Of a stretch of 64,000 nt of DNA, positions 45,647-57,293 are shown piece after piece. The stretch comes from Prinsepia uniflora (lineage: Eukaryota > Streptophyta > Magnoliopsida > Rosales > Rosaceae), in the NCBI GenBank assembly GCA_032719365.1, contig CM064868.1, positions 8,466,235 through 8,530,234 of the forward strand. The letters are read 5' to 3'. The stretch's first letter is position 1; each line of letters opens with the position of its first letter. The notes beneath the pieces were generated by a model. The model was not told the DNA's origin. It did not search any database and was given only the letters and a program-made list of their open reading frames with translations. The position numbers and the translations under genes were made by a program.

Positions 45647-46093
45647 TCATGCATAATTGCACATCCCATAAATGCAATACTCGCCCTTGTTGCACTTGTT
45701 ATTGCAGGCACCACAATGTCTCTTGTCAAAAGATGCATTGATGCACTTGCCCTTGCAACAAATCTCAGTGTACTTGCATCTCCGCCCGCATTTTCCACAG
45801 TTGTACCGGTCACTCCTCACATTCACACATTTCTTCTTGCAGCAGTCCGGCCCGGGGCTGTTCTTGGCACGGCAAATCCTTGGGTAGTTGTTGCAAGTGT
45901 AACTTGGCACTGGCTTATACTTTGTCTGGCTAAGGAACCGTCTCACTCCTCTCAAAGATGTAGTCGTCACGTCTGCTTCATCTTCCACTTCCTCCAAGTT
46001 GTAATCGTCTACATTCGCCGCAGAAGCAATGGCCATTGTTGCTAGGAGACCAAAGAATAAGATGTTCATCAACTTCATGCTCATGATGAACAA
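45647..46093 (-). CDS. STIG1-like secreted cysteine-rich protein (copy E, unit 2)
   Basis: The protein has 148 residues and is identical to copy D (30901-31347) except for one residue in the acidic linker, EDEAD instead of EDEAG, caused by a C/T difference at 45972. Signal peptide, LRGVRRFLSQ segment and all 16 cysteines are intact. The promoter to beyond the TATA box is the same as that of copy D except for one substitution near 46114, so similar expression is expected. This copy keeps the longer ancestral 3' flank. It is predicted to be secreted; its specific role is unknown. Confidence 0.93.
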   Translation of the reverse strand: MFIMSMKLMNILFFGLLATMAIASAANVDDYNLEEVEDEADVTTTSLRGVRRFLSQTKYKPVPSYTCNNYPRICRAKNSPGPDCCKKKCVNVRSDRYNCGKCGRRCKYTEICCKGKCINASFDKRHCGACNNKCNKGEYCIYGMCNYA

Positions 46094-46191
46094 TTAGAAA
46101 TGAATATAATGATCGTTTTTTTTTTGGGTAGCTAGTTAGGGTGATAGGAGGAGCTTAGGAGGTATTTACCAGGTTTGAGTGGAATATGGGG

Positions 46192-46198
46192 TTTTATA
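46192..46198 (-). promoter_or_regulatory. TATA box of STIG1 copy E
   Basis: TATAAAA on the minus strand lies about 100 bp upstream of the start codon at 46093. Confidence 0.6.
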
Positions 46199-46927
46199 CA
46201 TACATTTGGGGAGGAGAGTTGACAATTGGAAACTTGATGTGCAAGTGTTGCTTTATTTGTGTGGTTGCAATGATGGTCTGAATTCATAAGGTTACTTGTA
46301 AACTACTGAATATCTGCTGTCAAGAAATCAATTGATTGGCAACACAGAAAAGTTGGCCTCCCAGTGATTGATTCTGTATCACCCCACCATAAAGTTTAAG
46401 AGAAGAAAAAAATATATAAACAATTGCAAATGAACTTACCCCTTTTCCGCACTTCCACATCAACGTTAAATTTATGTAATATTTTAACCCTAGGATGATG
46501 ATACTTAAAGCCACATGTTGAAATTGGACAGTAATTTTAAGGCTATAAAAAAGTTTGCAGCTTAGTACATTGAAATATTCAATGTTATTATAGAATTTTA
46601 ACGATATTGTTAATAAATAGTGTTTAAATAGCAACACGTAAATTAGTGATGTGCATGCAGATTTGAATAAACACAGAGGGGGACAAGGGGAATAAAATCA
46701 TGTTGAGAACTATTTCCATTAAAACAAGCCAGACATGATTCCCCAATTTGGTAAGTAAAGCACATATTCTCAATACCAAAATACTACTAATATTAAGAAG
46801 GAAACCATTTAGGCTTCAACAACATTGATAATGAGCAACAATTGTTGTGTTCTGAGCTTTAGAAATTAGCTATTTTAATTTGTGCCTTTTTTTTTCTCAA
46901 ACAAGATTTCTTGAAAGAGAAGCACTG

Positions 46928-47964
46928 ATGATTAATTATCAAAGCCTGATTATCCTGAGTCTGATCTTTCCTCATCTCCCTCGTCCTTGTGTCAAAGCCC
47001 AAACTTCACCAAGCAATTACCAGCAGCTGCAGGTTGACATTTGGGAAGCCAATATTCATCGCTCATCCACCAATCATGCACAAGACATCAGCAAACAACA
47101 GATGCAGGTTGCTTCTATTCACAGCCCAGCAGAGACTCCTCCTCATCATCATCAAGGCCTCACAACAAAACTAAGAACATGGAGACCACAAAACCCTTCT
47201 CATTTCCAGCGTTACCTAAGTCATGTACGTAATCAAGTTATTAGTTCATTCGCCCGAAGGCCGGCTTACCTAACCATTTTTATTTTCTTGTTTGTATATT
47301 ATGATGGATGAAATTATATGTACATGTATATACAGACGCATGGGATTTTGAATATTATTGGATGGGGGACTTTGTTGCCAATAGGAGCAATTGCAGCAAG
47401 GTACTTCAGAGAATATCCATTCAAATGCAACGAATGGTATTCTGTTCACATAGCGTGTCAAAGCGGGGGGTGCATTGTAGGCATTGTTGGATGGTGTCTT
47501 GGTATGATGCTTGGGCAGTCTTCAAAGCAACAAACGAACGCAACACATCGTACTCTTGGGATTATTATATTTACATTCTCCACCATTCAAGTAACTCCCT
47601 GTCTAAAACTCTACTTACTGCTAATTGCAAAGTCACACAGTCGATCGATCCGTTTATTATCTTATTAATTCACATGTTATTAATTCAGGTGCTTGTAATA
47701 TTCCGACGACCAAAAGATGAACTCAAATTTCCAAAATACCTGAGGATATTCCATTTTTTTGTTGGCTATGCTCTAATTGCTCTAAGTATAGCAAACATAT
47801 TTGAAGGAATCAAGAATCAATCTCATGCTCCAAAATGGAAATGGCCTTATGTGGGAGTTCTTGGATTTTTAGGAGTTACTGCTCTAGGGTTGGAAATTTT
47901 TAAGTGGATTAGGTTTACAATGCAGCAGGCAGTGGAACTCAATAGCAATATGTATACTCCTTGA
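46928..47964 (+). CDS. Cytochrome b561-type membrane protein lacking a DOMON domain (unit 2)
   Basis: Exons 46928-47224, 47336-47590 and 47689-47964 give the same 275-residue protein as at 32182-33218, with all four heme-ligand histidines (101, 137, 170 and 206). Splice sites and flanks are unchanged. As in unit 1, the N-terminal linker replaces the usual DOMON domain. Two identical copies may simply raise dosage. The same caution about the first exon applies. Confidence 0.75.
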
Positions 47965-49567
47965 TTTGTCACTACTCCATTTCTTTCCCTCAACATGATA
48001 TGTCTATATATATTTTTGAGAACTAAATTCAAATTTTAAAACAAATAATATAAACGCAAAAAATAACATCAAACGCGAAACTTCGGTGAGTTTCGATGCA
48101 TGCGAATAATTTGACTTTAGTATATTGATCTAGATCATATATAGCTATCTTAAAATTTGCAATCTAGCTAGTTATATTTTATTGTGAATAATTTGACTTT
48201 AGTATATTCAGATCATATAGAATTACTCACATTTCGATTTGTTCTTTTATGCTTGGATCTTAATTGAAGATATATGTCATGCATGAAGCTTCGATATGTA
48301 GTTTGGTTTTCGCATGTTTGGAAAGATCGTAATTAAGTTGCTCATATTATATTTCTCTTTGGTGTGCGTCAAATCGTAATAAACTAAAATAGTTTGAGTT
48401 TGGAGAGAGATGAATCGAATAGTTTGAACATAGGATAATTATTTCGGTGTAAAACTATAATCAAGGAAACGGATTCACCCCTCAGTTTTGTTGAAAAATC
48501 CATTAATAAAACTGTAGCTTGCTCGTAGTACGATAAATATTAATAAAATAACATAAATTACAAATTAAAGAGTGCTCACGAGTCACTCCAGGCACACGAT
48601 GATGTTAAGCTGGTATTTATAATGTTCATGTACCACAATCATGTGAAGGCTAGGTGCATTGCACTTGTCACCCCCTTGACCCCTAGAGCTCAGAGGCAAT
48701 TTAGAACATTTTAACTAGTATGACGGGCATTGTTAGGTGACCGATCACATGAAAACTAGTCTGCAGCTGACATATGGGATACTGAGATACTAGCGACCCC
48801 TATATGATTACTACACTATCTACTTAAAGACCGACCCTCGACAACAAGTACTTACCGACAACGAAACCAACCAATCATGCAAAGGAAATATAAGTAATAA
48901 AACTATACTCGGGAAAAACAATGAGTAAAATCATATGCTAACATGCTCGTCATCAAGTAGTAACTAGTCACAATTTAGCATGTATCATAAATAGGTACAT
49001 AAAACGTGCAAGTAGTAATCAAAGGATAAAACAGTACATGAGGTCCACTCACCCTTTTTTTTTTTACTCTTCAGGACCTAAAGTGCGTTCTTGACCATCC
49101 ATGAGGAGGACGTCGACAACTATGGTTCTGACACTTCATGTACGGGTTGATTAGAAAATGATTCCATATTAATCCCTTGTAATTTATCTAGTTGGATCAG
49201 CATGCACTATATGTTGTTTTTCGTAACTTTGCTTGTTTTCAGTACACTTGTGTTTTTAATTGCTTGCTTTATTAAAATTGCCTTTATCTTGGACACATTC
49301 TTCCTAAATGCATCGTTTTTTCAAGCTTCACCATGTGGATCCCACACCCGCGTGTCAGCCAGCACCTCTCGATATCAGAGTCTTAGAGTGTGTCATTTGG
49401 TAGAGGAACATATCACTAAGCTTCGGTGTTAATGTGGATGGTCTGATTTGGTAGAGTGAGTCTTCTGCTTCTCTCTCTTGAGATTTTTCGAGGTCTGATT
49501 TGTATTGAATTGAATAGATGGAAAGTGGATGGTGTTAATTTTTGGTTATGGTATCTGGGCGCTGTAG
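47965..49567. other. Non-coding stretch, probably decayed repeats (unit 2)
   Basis: Same as 33219-34821, including the GGTCCACTCACCC block near 49044. No gene is seen. Confidence 0.4.
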
Positions 49568-51552
49568 CTTCCGGAGGATATCGAGTGGCATTTTATTGGG
49601 AATTTGCAGAGCAACAAAGTAAAGCCCCTTCTGAGTATGATTCTCTCTTTCTCAAATATCATATGTGTGGAACCCAAAATCATCCGAAAATTATGGAGCT
49701 GCCACGTGTCCCGTAATTCCCAAAAAAGACCAAATTGCCCTTGGCAAATAACGCTGATCATTTGAAAAACATCCGCACATTAAATAATCTATTTACCAGT
49801 TAAATACGTTATTTGATCGGGTTAAAGTCTCCGTAATATTGATATTCTCCCCGAGAGTTAATTATCGTTATTCTTAATAATGGATAATTAATATTAATAT
49901 TAAAATACAATAAATATCATTACTATCATGATGAGCCATCATTACAATTATTAAATAGTATATTTAATAATAATATATTATTTACTAATTAAATATTCAA
50001 ACCGATCAATCAGAACTCTCCAAGGCTCCCAAGATTTTCCTATAAATAGCAAGGCACATTTCATTTCCAAGGTACGTTGATTCTTCGTTTCGAAGTACAT
50101 CCATTTCCTCTCTCAAAGCTAACTTAAGCATCGGAGTGTTCTTGGTCGAACAACCTCCCGGGTAAATCGATCGAAGCAACCATAGCTATTTGTTTGCTGT
50201 TTGCAGGAATTGTGAGGACTTTTCGCGACAGGTTCAATCTTTGATTCAACAATATGTTTAGCCTACGTTAGTGTCAGACGGTTAGATAACCCATTTGTTC
50301 TACAACAGGAATGATCAATTTTTCTTTGTTTTGTTTTCTATTTTTTTCTTTATTTTTTTATTTTTTATCAAATTGTGCAGCTGGGGTGCCCAACCTTGCA
50401 ATGGTAGAGAGTGTGGATGATGAAAAGGTAGACACTTTTTCTAGTTACACCATTTTTATGCAAAGTTGTTTAAAAGTTTTGGGGTCATTGGGTGCCAGAA
50501 CCAATGGTATATTGTAATGGTTAATGCAGTTCTACTGAAGATTGTAGCTTTGTCTTGCCCTCTGAAAAAATTTACAGACTTCCATAAATTTGTGGTGCCC
50601 TGACCCTTTGGATTTTCTATCAAACTTGAGTTTAATCGGTATCTGTGGTGCATAATATGACTATCGTTTATATTGGCTGGGATAATTCCAGAGTGTTACC
50701 CATTGATGATTATCTGTAATTGGGGAAGCTCACCTTATGGATAATCCAGTCCAGCTATCTTAAACTTCGCAGCTAAGTTCACTCCACCTTGAATGCCTCC
50801 CAGATTGCAAATCGTCTTGATAATGTAGTTTCTAGCATTGGCAGAAAGCCGTTGAAGGTCTTGCTGCAAGTGAATACAAGTGGAGAAGAATGTAAGTTAA
50901 TGTAATTGATGAGTGTGGTGCTTTTATACTTGCATTGTTATCTGGTATAGGTTGCTGACTCATTTTCTTCATAATCAAACGTTAGTCAACAATCATTGCT
51001 TCCACATAGTAGTCCTTTATTCTTTATCCTTCAGAGATAATATCTGATCTGGGTAAAATACAATTGTAGCAAAATCCAGTGTTGAGCCTTCTGGATGTGT
51101 GAAGCTTGCAAAGCATGTCAGTTTGGGTTGTCCAAATCTCGAGTTTTGTGGTCTAATGACAATTGGGATGTTGGATTATACATCTACACCAGAAAACCTT
51201 AAGGTAAATCTTTCTCCTCTATCTTCATGTACTTGGGCTTCTTGGTGAATCGTAAACCAAACTGTTTGTGCTTAGACATTAGCCAACTGCCGAACTGAGG
51301 TTTGCAAGGCACTTGGAATACCAGAGGAGCAATGTGAGCTTTCAATGGGCATGTCTGCAGACTTTGAGCTAGCTGTAAGAACAAGTGGAGTTTCTTCACT
51401 AATGTAACTTGACCAAAATCCTAACTTGTGTTGAATTGTTGAATTAATGGAAGAACGTGACGGTTTTACAGATCGAATTGGGCAGTACAAGGGTGAGAAT
51501 TGGATCTACCATATTTGAGGCACGAGAATACCCGAAGAAACAATCAAATTAA
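49568..51552 (+). pseudogene. PLP homeostasis protein (YggS/PROSC family), 5'-truncated (unit 2)
   Basis: The same six exons as in unit 1 lie at 49568-49634, 50381-50427, 50804-50891, 51070-51203, 51276-51374 and 51472-51552. They encode the HFIGNLQSNKVKP, LMTIGMLDYTSTPE and LSMGMSADFE landmarks of the family. The N-terminal exon with the PLP-binding lysine is again absent, so the truncation happened before the block was duplicated. The exons remain open with intact splice sites, which suggests that the loss is recent or that a chimeric transcript is still made. Confidence 0.85.
49686..50276 (+). mobile_element. Possible LTR-like insertion in an intron (unit 2)
   Basis: Counterpart of 34940-35530 with the same CCTATAAATAGCAAGG box. 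The assignment is tentative. Confidence 0.35.
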
Positions 51553-52063
51553 CTACACTAACTTTGATTTATTTTTCTTGTAATTTATGCACTGGTGTTA
51601 GAAAATTGTAGTTAGAGTTCTATGCATTTGAAGGCTAGAGCAGCCTAAACATGCAAGCCACTTTATCTTGTAATAAATCATTTTTTATGAGCTTGACTGA
51701 AATTTCTGTACATTTGTTACTCAATTTTCGGATTTACATTGAAATCTTATAAATATTTTCGTCAAGTGTATTGAAATATCCTTATTTTCATAAGGAATAT
51801 ACTAAGAAAATTACATTTGTAGATGACATTGTAAATCACATGTTTAATATGGTCTCCAATATTATCCTTTTTGACTACCCTCCGGCCGAAATATTTTGAG
51901 TCGAATTCTAGAGCTACCACTTCCGTAGCATGTAGCCGAGAGATGTTACTAATTTCGGTAGGCGCCCACCATACGAATTATATATATAAATAAATACGAT
52001 TTAAAATTTCGCTCTGTATCTTCTTTGACAGCCATCATTCTGCCTGCGTCACTAGCATGAGTT
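51553..52063. other. Intergenic region and PPR promoter (unit 2)
   Basis: Same as 36807-37317, with the TATA-like tract at 51980-51995. No coding content. Confidence 0.4.
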
Positions 52064-54310
52064 ATGAACAAGCTAAACAGCTCTTTCTTAAATCCCCTGA
52101 AACCACTATCTCAGCCTACACCAAACGCCACCACGAAAACTTTCAACGCCGTCATCAACCGCCTCTCCTCCCAAGGCTCTCACAATGAAGTCCTCGTCAC
52201 ATACTCCTCCATGCTCAGAGCCAACACCCCTCCAGATACCTACACCTTCCCTAATCTTCTCAAAGCTTGCACCTCCTTAAACCTCTTCGTGTATGGCCTC
52301 TCGTTCCACCAATGCATTGTCGTTAATGGTTTTTCTTCAGATGCTTACATTGGTTCTTCTTTGATCAACTTCTACGCAAAATTTGGGCACGACCAACATG
52401 CCCGCAAGGTTTTTGATGCAATGCCTGAGAGAAACGTAGTTCCGTGGACTTCTATTATTGGATGCTACTCGCGTGCCGGAAACGCTGGCATTGCGTTTGA
52501 TATGTTCAGTGAGATGCGGCGTGAAGGAATTCAACCCAGTTCGGTTACTTTGCTGAGCTTGCTAGCCGGAGTTTCAGAGCTTCCTCATTTGCAGTGTTTG
52601 CATGGATGTGCAGTAATATATGGTTTTGAGTCTGATATTACTTTGGTGAATTCCATATTAAACGTGTATGGTAAGTGTGGAAGAGTTGAAGATGCTAGGG
52701 ACTTGTTTGAGTATATGAATGGAAGAGACATTGTTTCATGGAACTCGTTGATTTCAAGCTACTCCCAGAGTGGAAAAATCAGACAAGTATTTCAGCTTTT
52801 ATTTAAAATGAGGGTCGAAGGTATGAAGCCAGACAAACAGACATATTCCTCTGCAATATCTGTAGCTGCCACGCAGAGTAATCTTAAACTGGGAAAATCC
52901 GTCCATGGGCAGATTTTAAGAAGTGGATTTGAATTGGATTCCCATGTTGAAACAGCACTTATAGTTATGTACTTAAAATGCAGGAACATTGACATTGCAT
53001 TTCAGATTTTCCAAGGAACAACAAATAAGGATGTGGTTCTGTGGACAGCCATGATCTCAGGGCTTATGCAAAATGATTCTGCTGATAGGGCATTAATCAT
53101 TTTCTCTAACATGTTGAGATCGACAACAGAGCCGTCTAGTGCTACCATAGCTAGTGTTCTTGCAGCTTGCGCTCAACTGGGTTCTTTAGATCTGGGAGCC
53201 TCGGTTCATGGCTATGTATTGAGGCAAGGAATGAGACTAGACATCCCTGCCCAAAACTCCCTCGTTACAATGTACGCAAAGTGTGCACATTTGGAGCAAA
53301 GCCGTCTGGTTTTTGAAAAGATGGGGAAAAGAGACTTAGTTTCTTGGAACGCTATAGTTGCCGGATACGCTCAAAACGGCCAGTTACATGAAGCTCTGCT
53401 GCTCTTCTCCGAGATGAGGGCTATCCTTCAAAAGCCTGATTCATTAACTGTGGTCTCTCTTCTGCAAGCTTGTGCCTCCCTCGGAGCACTGCATCAAGGA
53501 AAATCGATCCACAACTTCACCATTAGAAGCTTCCTTAGACCGTGCCTTTTGATAGACACAGCTCTGGTTGACATGTACTCAAAATGTGGCGACTTAGACA
53601 GAGCTCACAGGTGCTTTGTTGAGCTGCCGGACCAGGATTTGGTGTCATGGAGCACAATCATTTCCAGCTATGGTTGCCATGGGAAGGCGGAGACTGCACT
53701 CAGGATGTATTCAGAGTTTTTGGCCACCGGAATCAAACCAAATCATGTCATTTTCCTGTCAATTCTTTCAGCTTGTAGTCATAATGGATTTGTTGATACA
53801 GGTTTGAGGATATACCAGTCGATGTCTGATGATTTCAGCATCAAACCAAGCCTTGAACACCGTGCTTGCGTTGTTGATCTTCTCAGCCGAGCTGGCAGGG
53901 TGAAAGAGGCATATAATTTCTACAAGAATGTGTTCCTAGAGCCGGAAGTTGATGTCTTGGGCATACTTCTTGATGCTTGCCGGGCAAATGGCAATGAAGA
54001 ACTTGGGGCAACTATAGCCGAAGATATTTTGAAGCTGAGGCCAGGGGATGCTGGAAACTACGTGCAGTTGGCGCATAGCTATGCTTCTATGAACAGATGG
54101 GACGGCGTGGGTGAGGCATGGAGCCAAATGAGGTCTCTTGGCTTGAAAAAACTTCCTGGCTGGAGTTTTATTGAATTGCATGGGACTATTACCACATTCT
54201 TTACAGATCACAATTCAAACCCTCAATTTGATGATGTAGTTTCAATTTTGAAGATGCTAAGCAGAGAAATGAATAAATCCAGCATTGACATAAAACAGAC
54301 ACTCGAATAA
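52064..54310 (+). CDS. PLS-class pentatricopeptide repeat protein, E type, At4g04370-like (unit 2)
   Basis: An intronless 748-residue protein identical in every residue to the one at 37318-39564: a PLS-type repeat array followed by an E/E+ tail, with no DYW domain. Organellar RNA editing is the family role. It converges on the complete GT14 gene, whose stop lies 323 bp downstream on the other strand. This is the original genomic arrangement, since the next gene rightward is complete here. PPR editing factors are usually single-copy, so two identical intact copies are unusual. Confidence 0.92.
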   Translation: MNKLNSSFLNPLKPLSQPTPNATTKTFNAVINRLSSQGSHNEVLVTYSSMLRANTPPDTYTFPNLLKACTSLNLFVYGLSFHQCIVVNGFSSDAYIGSSLINFYAKFGHDQHARKVFDAMPERNVVPWTSIIGCYSRAGNAGIAFDMFSEMRREGIQPSSVTLLSLLAGVSELPHLQCLHGCAVIYGFESDITLVNSILNVYGKCGRVEDARDLFEYMNGRDIVSWNSLISSYSQSGKIRQVFQLLFKMRVEGMKPDKQTYSSAISVAATQSNLKLGKSVHGQILRSGFELDSHVETALIVMYLKCRNIDIAFQIFQGTTNKDVVLWTAMISGLMQNDSADRALIIFSNMLRSTTEPSSATIASVLAACAQLGSLDLGASVHGYVLRQGMRLDIPAQNSLVTMYAKCAHLEQSRLVFEKMGKRDLVSWNAIVAGYAQNGQLHEALLLFSEMRAILQKPDSLTVVSLLQACASLGALHQGKSIHNFTIRSFLRPCLLIDTALVDMYSKCGDLDRAHRCFVELPDQDLVSWSTIISSYGCHGKAETALRMYSEFLATGIKPNHVIFLSILSACSHNGFVDTGLRIYQSMSDDFSIKPSLEHRACVVDLLSRAGRVKEAYNFYKNVFLEPEVDVLGILLDACRANGNEELGATIAEDILKLRPGDAGNYVQLAHSYASMNRWDGVGEAWSQMRSLGLKKLPGWSFIELHGTITTFFTDHNSNPQFDDVVSILKMLSREMNKSSIDIKQTLE

Positions 54311-54632
54311 AGTGATTGAAAATGATCTTCTAACTGAATATTAACATGGTATTTGATTCGGCTGGGTCATACAAAACAATAACCTAAAGCGATATGCGAG
54401 TCAAAACCCAAGCGACCCCATGAATGCAAGACGATCAAGTTTCCATTATATCTCTGATAACTTAAGAATCCATCATCTTTGAACGAACTTGAGGAGCTGC
54501 AACTGCAAGGGCAACCTTTTATAGTGTGTTTAGTATCAAAACGTATTCTGCAGGTGAGTAAGATATCTGTAAACTTCTAGTGGGCTTTCTAGTGCCCAGA
54601 TTATAGTTACGGTGTCAGCTACGTATAAGAGT

Positions 54633-57293
54633 TTACGGCGGTGGATCTAACAATGTCGTGGTATCAAACTGACCAACTACTCCCTCGCTCAGCAGGCGCA
54701 TGGCAGCTCCGTCGTTGAATTTCCTTGCAAATAAGAAACATGGAACATATGTCGAATTTACACGACACCATTCTGTCCGGTATTCTGTCTCATAGTATAC
54801 ATGGTTGATGTCCTGTTCAAATAGGCACAAGTTAGAACAATGAAACAGGAAGGAAAGGAAGTGAAAAAAATAAAAAAGTTCTAATAACCTTTATTTCTTT
54901 TATTTTTCTAGGGGATGCACTTGCATGGTTGAAAGTCATAGGATGCCAGCCCTTACTCTCTGTTTTTGTTGCAGAGTTGTTCCACGATGTATAGGTTAAT
55001 GTCCTCCGTTCAAGTTCATCTTCAAGCTCACTCATCTAACAAAAAATAGGAGGATAAACCAAGATGAAAGAAAAAGCTTAATCTCTGAAGACAATTAGCA
55101 ATGTTGAAAAAGGAGGGACAAAAATATGCTTACCGCAAACAGCGTCTGCACAAAGTGTTCATCTGGGATACAGTTGTGCTGCTTCTGAAGTTTCTGCAGT
55201 TGGTATTTAAGCCAAAATCAGAACCTATTATCACTCACTTGAAAGAGAATATACATATTATTAGACCTCATTCCCTGATCATAATCACACTTACAATGTT
55301 TTCCTTCCCCTTTCTGACATCCACAGATGGGCGACGCTGCAAAGTAAGAAGCAGTGAAGTTAGTTCTTTCTTGATAAAAACAAATTTATGATTTGCTGTT
55401 TTATTACCAGTGACTGTTCAGAAAACGGAAAGAAATTTCGAAATACATTATCAGTTTGACACAGCACAAAAAATGCTTGATTGCATATTTGCATACCTTG
55501 CAAAATCTTTTGAACACTGGAAGTACAACTTCATCATCCACGAGGACTTCAGCATGGCTTCGGGCCAAAGCAATCCACTGCAATTACCCATAAATCAAGT
55601 TAGAGTGACATACACACTACAAATAAGAATCCCTACCAACCACAAACAGAGTAATATTTACAATGGTGATTACCATAATGACACTATTTAATCAAGTGAC
55701 TTAACAATCAAGAATACTGGCTTTGAAAGAAAAAAGAGGTCCTAGACTCCTAGTGGCCTTTGAATGAAGTTCCTTCAGAGCATTGAAATAAAAGAATTCT
55801 TTATATGACTTTTCAATATACATATTTTCTTTAGTACAGGCAAGGCAACATTTAGTGCACATAAAAATGAAAAAAGTCAATAGATAATAACCTGTGATCC
55901 CTTTCGCCATTTTACTTTCGGTATGTTAGGTGACATTTTTGGGTTGTAGCGGCCCTCCCTTACGTGAAGAAAGCTATAGCATAAACCAAATGCACAAGTA
56001 AACAGTCAAAAGGCTAAAATCTGAAAATACAAGTACAAAATTTCTAGTTGATATTTAACCATCTAAAATTATCAGTGCTTGGCACCTCAAAAAGTGAAAG
56101 CCCCTCCATCTACCTGTCCACAAAACTCCTTGGAGAAGCCATCAGATACTTGTATATGTAGCTGAAGTTATACAAAGGAACACAACTGCAGTACATAAGG
56201 TAAAAAAAGGTAAACATGCGGCCCATCAAATAAAACTTCTCTGCAAAAGGAGAAAATGTCATTCTATAACCTACTTCAGAACACAGTATTTAGTATTTGC
56301 TACAAGTCTTGAGCTTAAACGAAAAGTCATACTTCATTGATAGCAATGGTAAGAATATTAACCTATCGGAGAGAAGTACAAATCTTTGATTCGCCGGATC
56401 CTCAAGAGCTGTTGCAAACAACAACCTCTCCGCTTCGATCATACTTGATTCTCCCCATCCCACCTGCAATATGTCACCACCATTTTTCATCGAATGTAAG
56501 TAGAGAACAATACTACTTTAAGAGATGTGACGATGAATTATTCATTTGGAACTTGGTAATTCAAAATCGCGTCGTAAAATTTCCATTACTGGATGGTATA
56601 GATTATAAGAAAACAATAACTATATAAGGGTGCTGGCAGATAATCGCCAAAAAAATATATCGAAAGTTACAACATTTTAAATTCATAGAACTAGTACAAG
56701 GTGACAGAACGGAAAAAATAATACTTCTCTGTTTCAATTGGTTTCCTTAGCAACCAAACAGAAGTTAAATGAATAACCACCTGTATGCTATTCGTCAATT
56801 GGCGACCGTAGAAGAAATGCGATCTCGTCGTCGACTCGTCGAACACAAAACCAGGTGCCGAGTGAACATAAATGGAAAAATTCGGCACGTCAGCATTCTG
56901 TAAAAATTACACACAACTCTCTTTCAATTTCCAGAGAATGTCTTAGAAAATAGAAATGGAAAGGAAAAAAAGGAAAAAAAAATCACAAAAATAAAGAGAT
57001 TAAACCTCGAAGAAGCTGCCCCAGAGAAAATCAAGGGGAAGGTTGCGACGGGTGAGAAAAAGGAAAGCGATCTTAGGAGGACCAGTGAAGCTGTTGCCAA
57101 GGCGAGAAATTCGAGATTTCGCGATAAATAACGAAGATGGAGAGGATAAGAGGTCGGGTTGGGACTGGAGCCTGAACAAGGCCCACACGCATAGTGTGAC
57201 TGAGAGGAAGACCACCAGCTTCCAGCTCAACCTGATCAGGTGGCGCGCCGTGATTGGTGGCGACCACTTTGTGTTTGTCATCATCGTCGTCAT
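54633..57293 (-). CDS. GT14 (DUF266/BC10-like) core-2/I-branching glycosyltransferase
   Basis: Ten exons: 57006-57293, 56781-56897, 56363-56463, 56114-56185, 55892-55973, 55497-55577, 55295-55336, 55134-55193, 54889-55035 and 54633-54812. They sum to 1170 nt, 389 residues, with consistent phases and GT-AG introns. A single membrane anchor at about residues 26-42 (VVFLSVTLCVWALFRL) marks a type II Golgi protein. The catalytic domain shows family landmarks: KIAFLFLTRRNLPLDFLW, FSIYVHSAPGF, VGWGESSMIEAERLL, FVLLSDSCVPLYNF, KWRKGSQWIALAR and NCIPDEHFVQTLF. Plant GT14-like proteins such as rice BC10 act in the Golgi on arabinogalactan or cell-wall glycans; the exact linkage is unknown here. Length is normal for the family. 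Its 3' half is duplicated at 39887-40831. Confidence 0.93.

Larger units (their letters stand above)
41072..55818. repeat. Unit 2 of the ~14-kb tandem duplication
   Basis: Unit 2 is the copy of 27052-41071 in the same orientation, 726 bp longer overall. It differs by a 5-bp deletion in the RING gene, small indels in the LINE and GA-rich parts, and a 662-bp segment (44877-45538). From 45541 to 55818 I see no length difference from unit 1 and only two substitutions (45972 and 46114). Before 44876 substitutions are frequent. It joins seamlessly to the full GT14 gene on the right. Confidence 0.96.
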
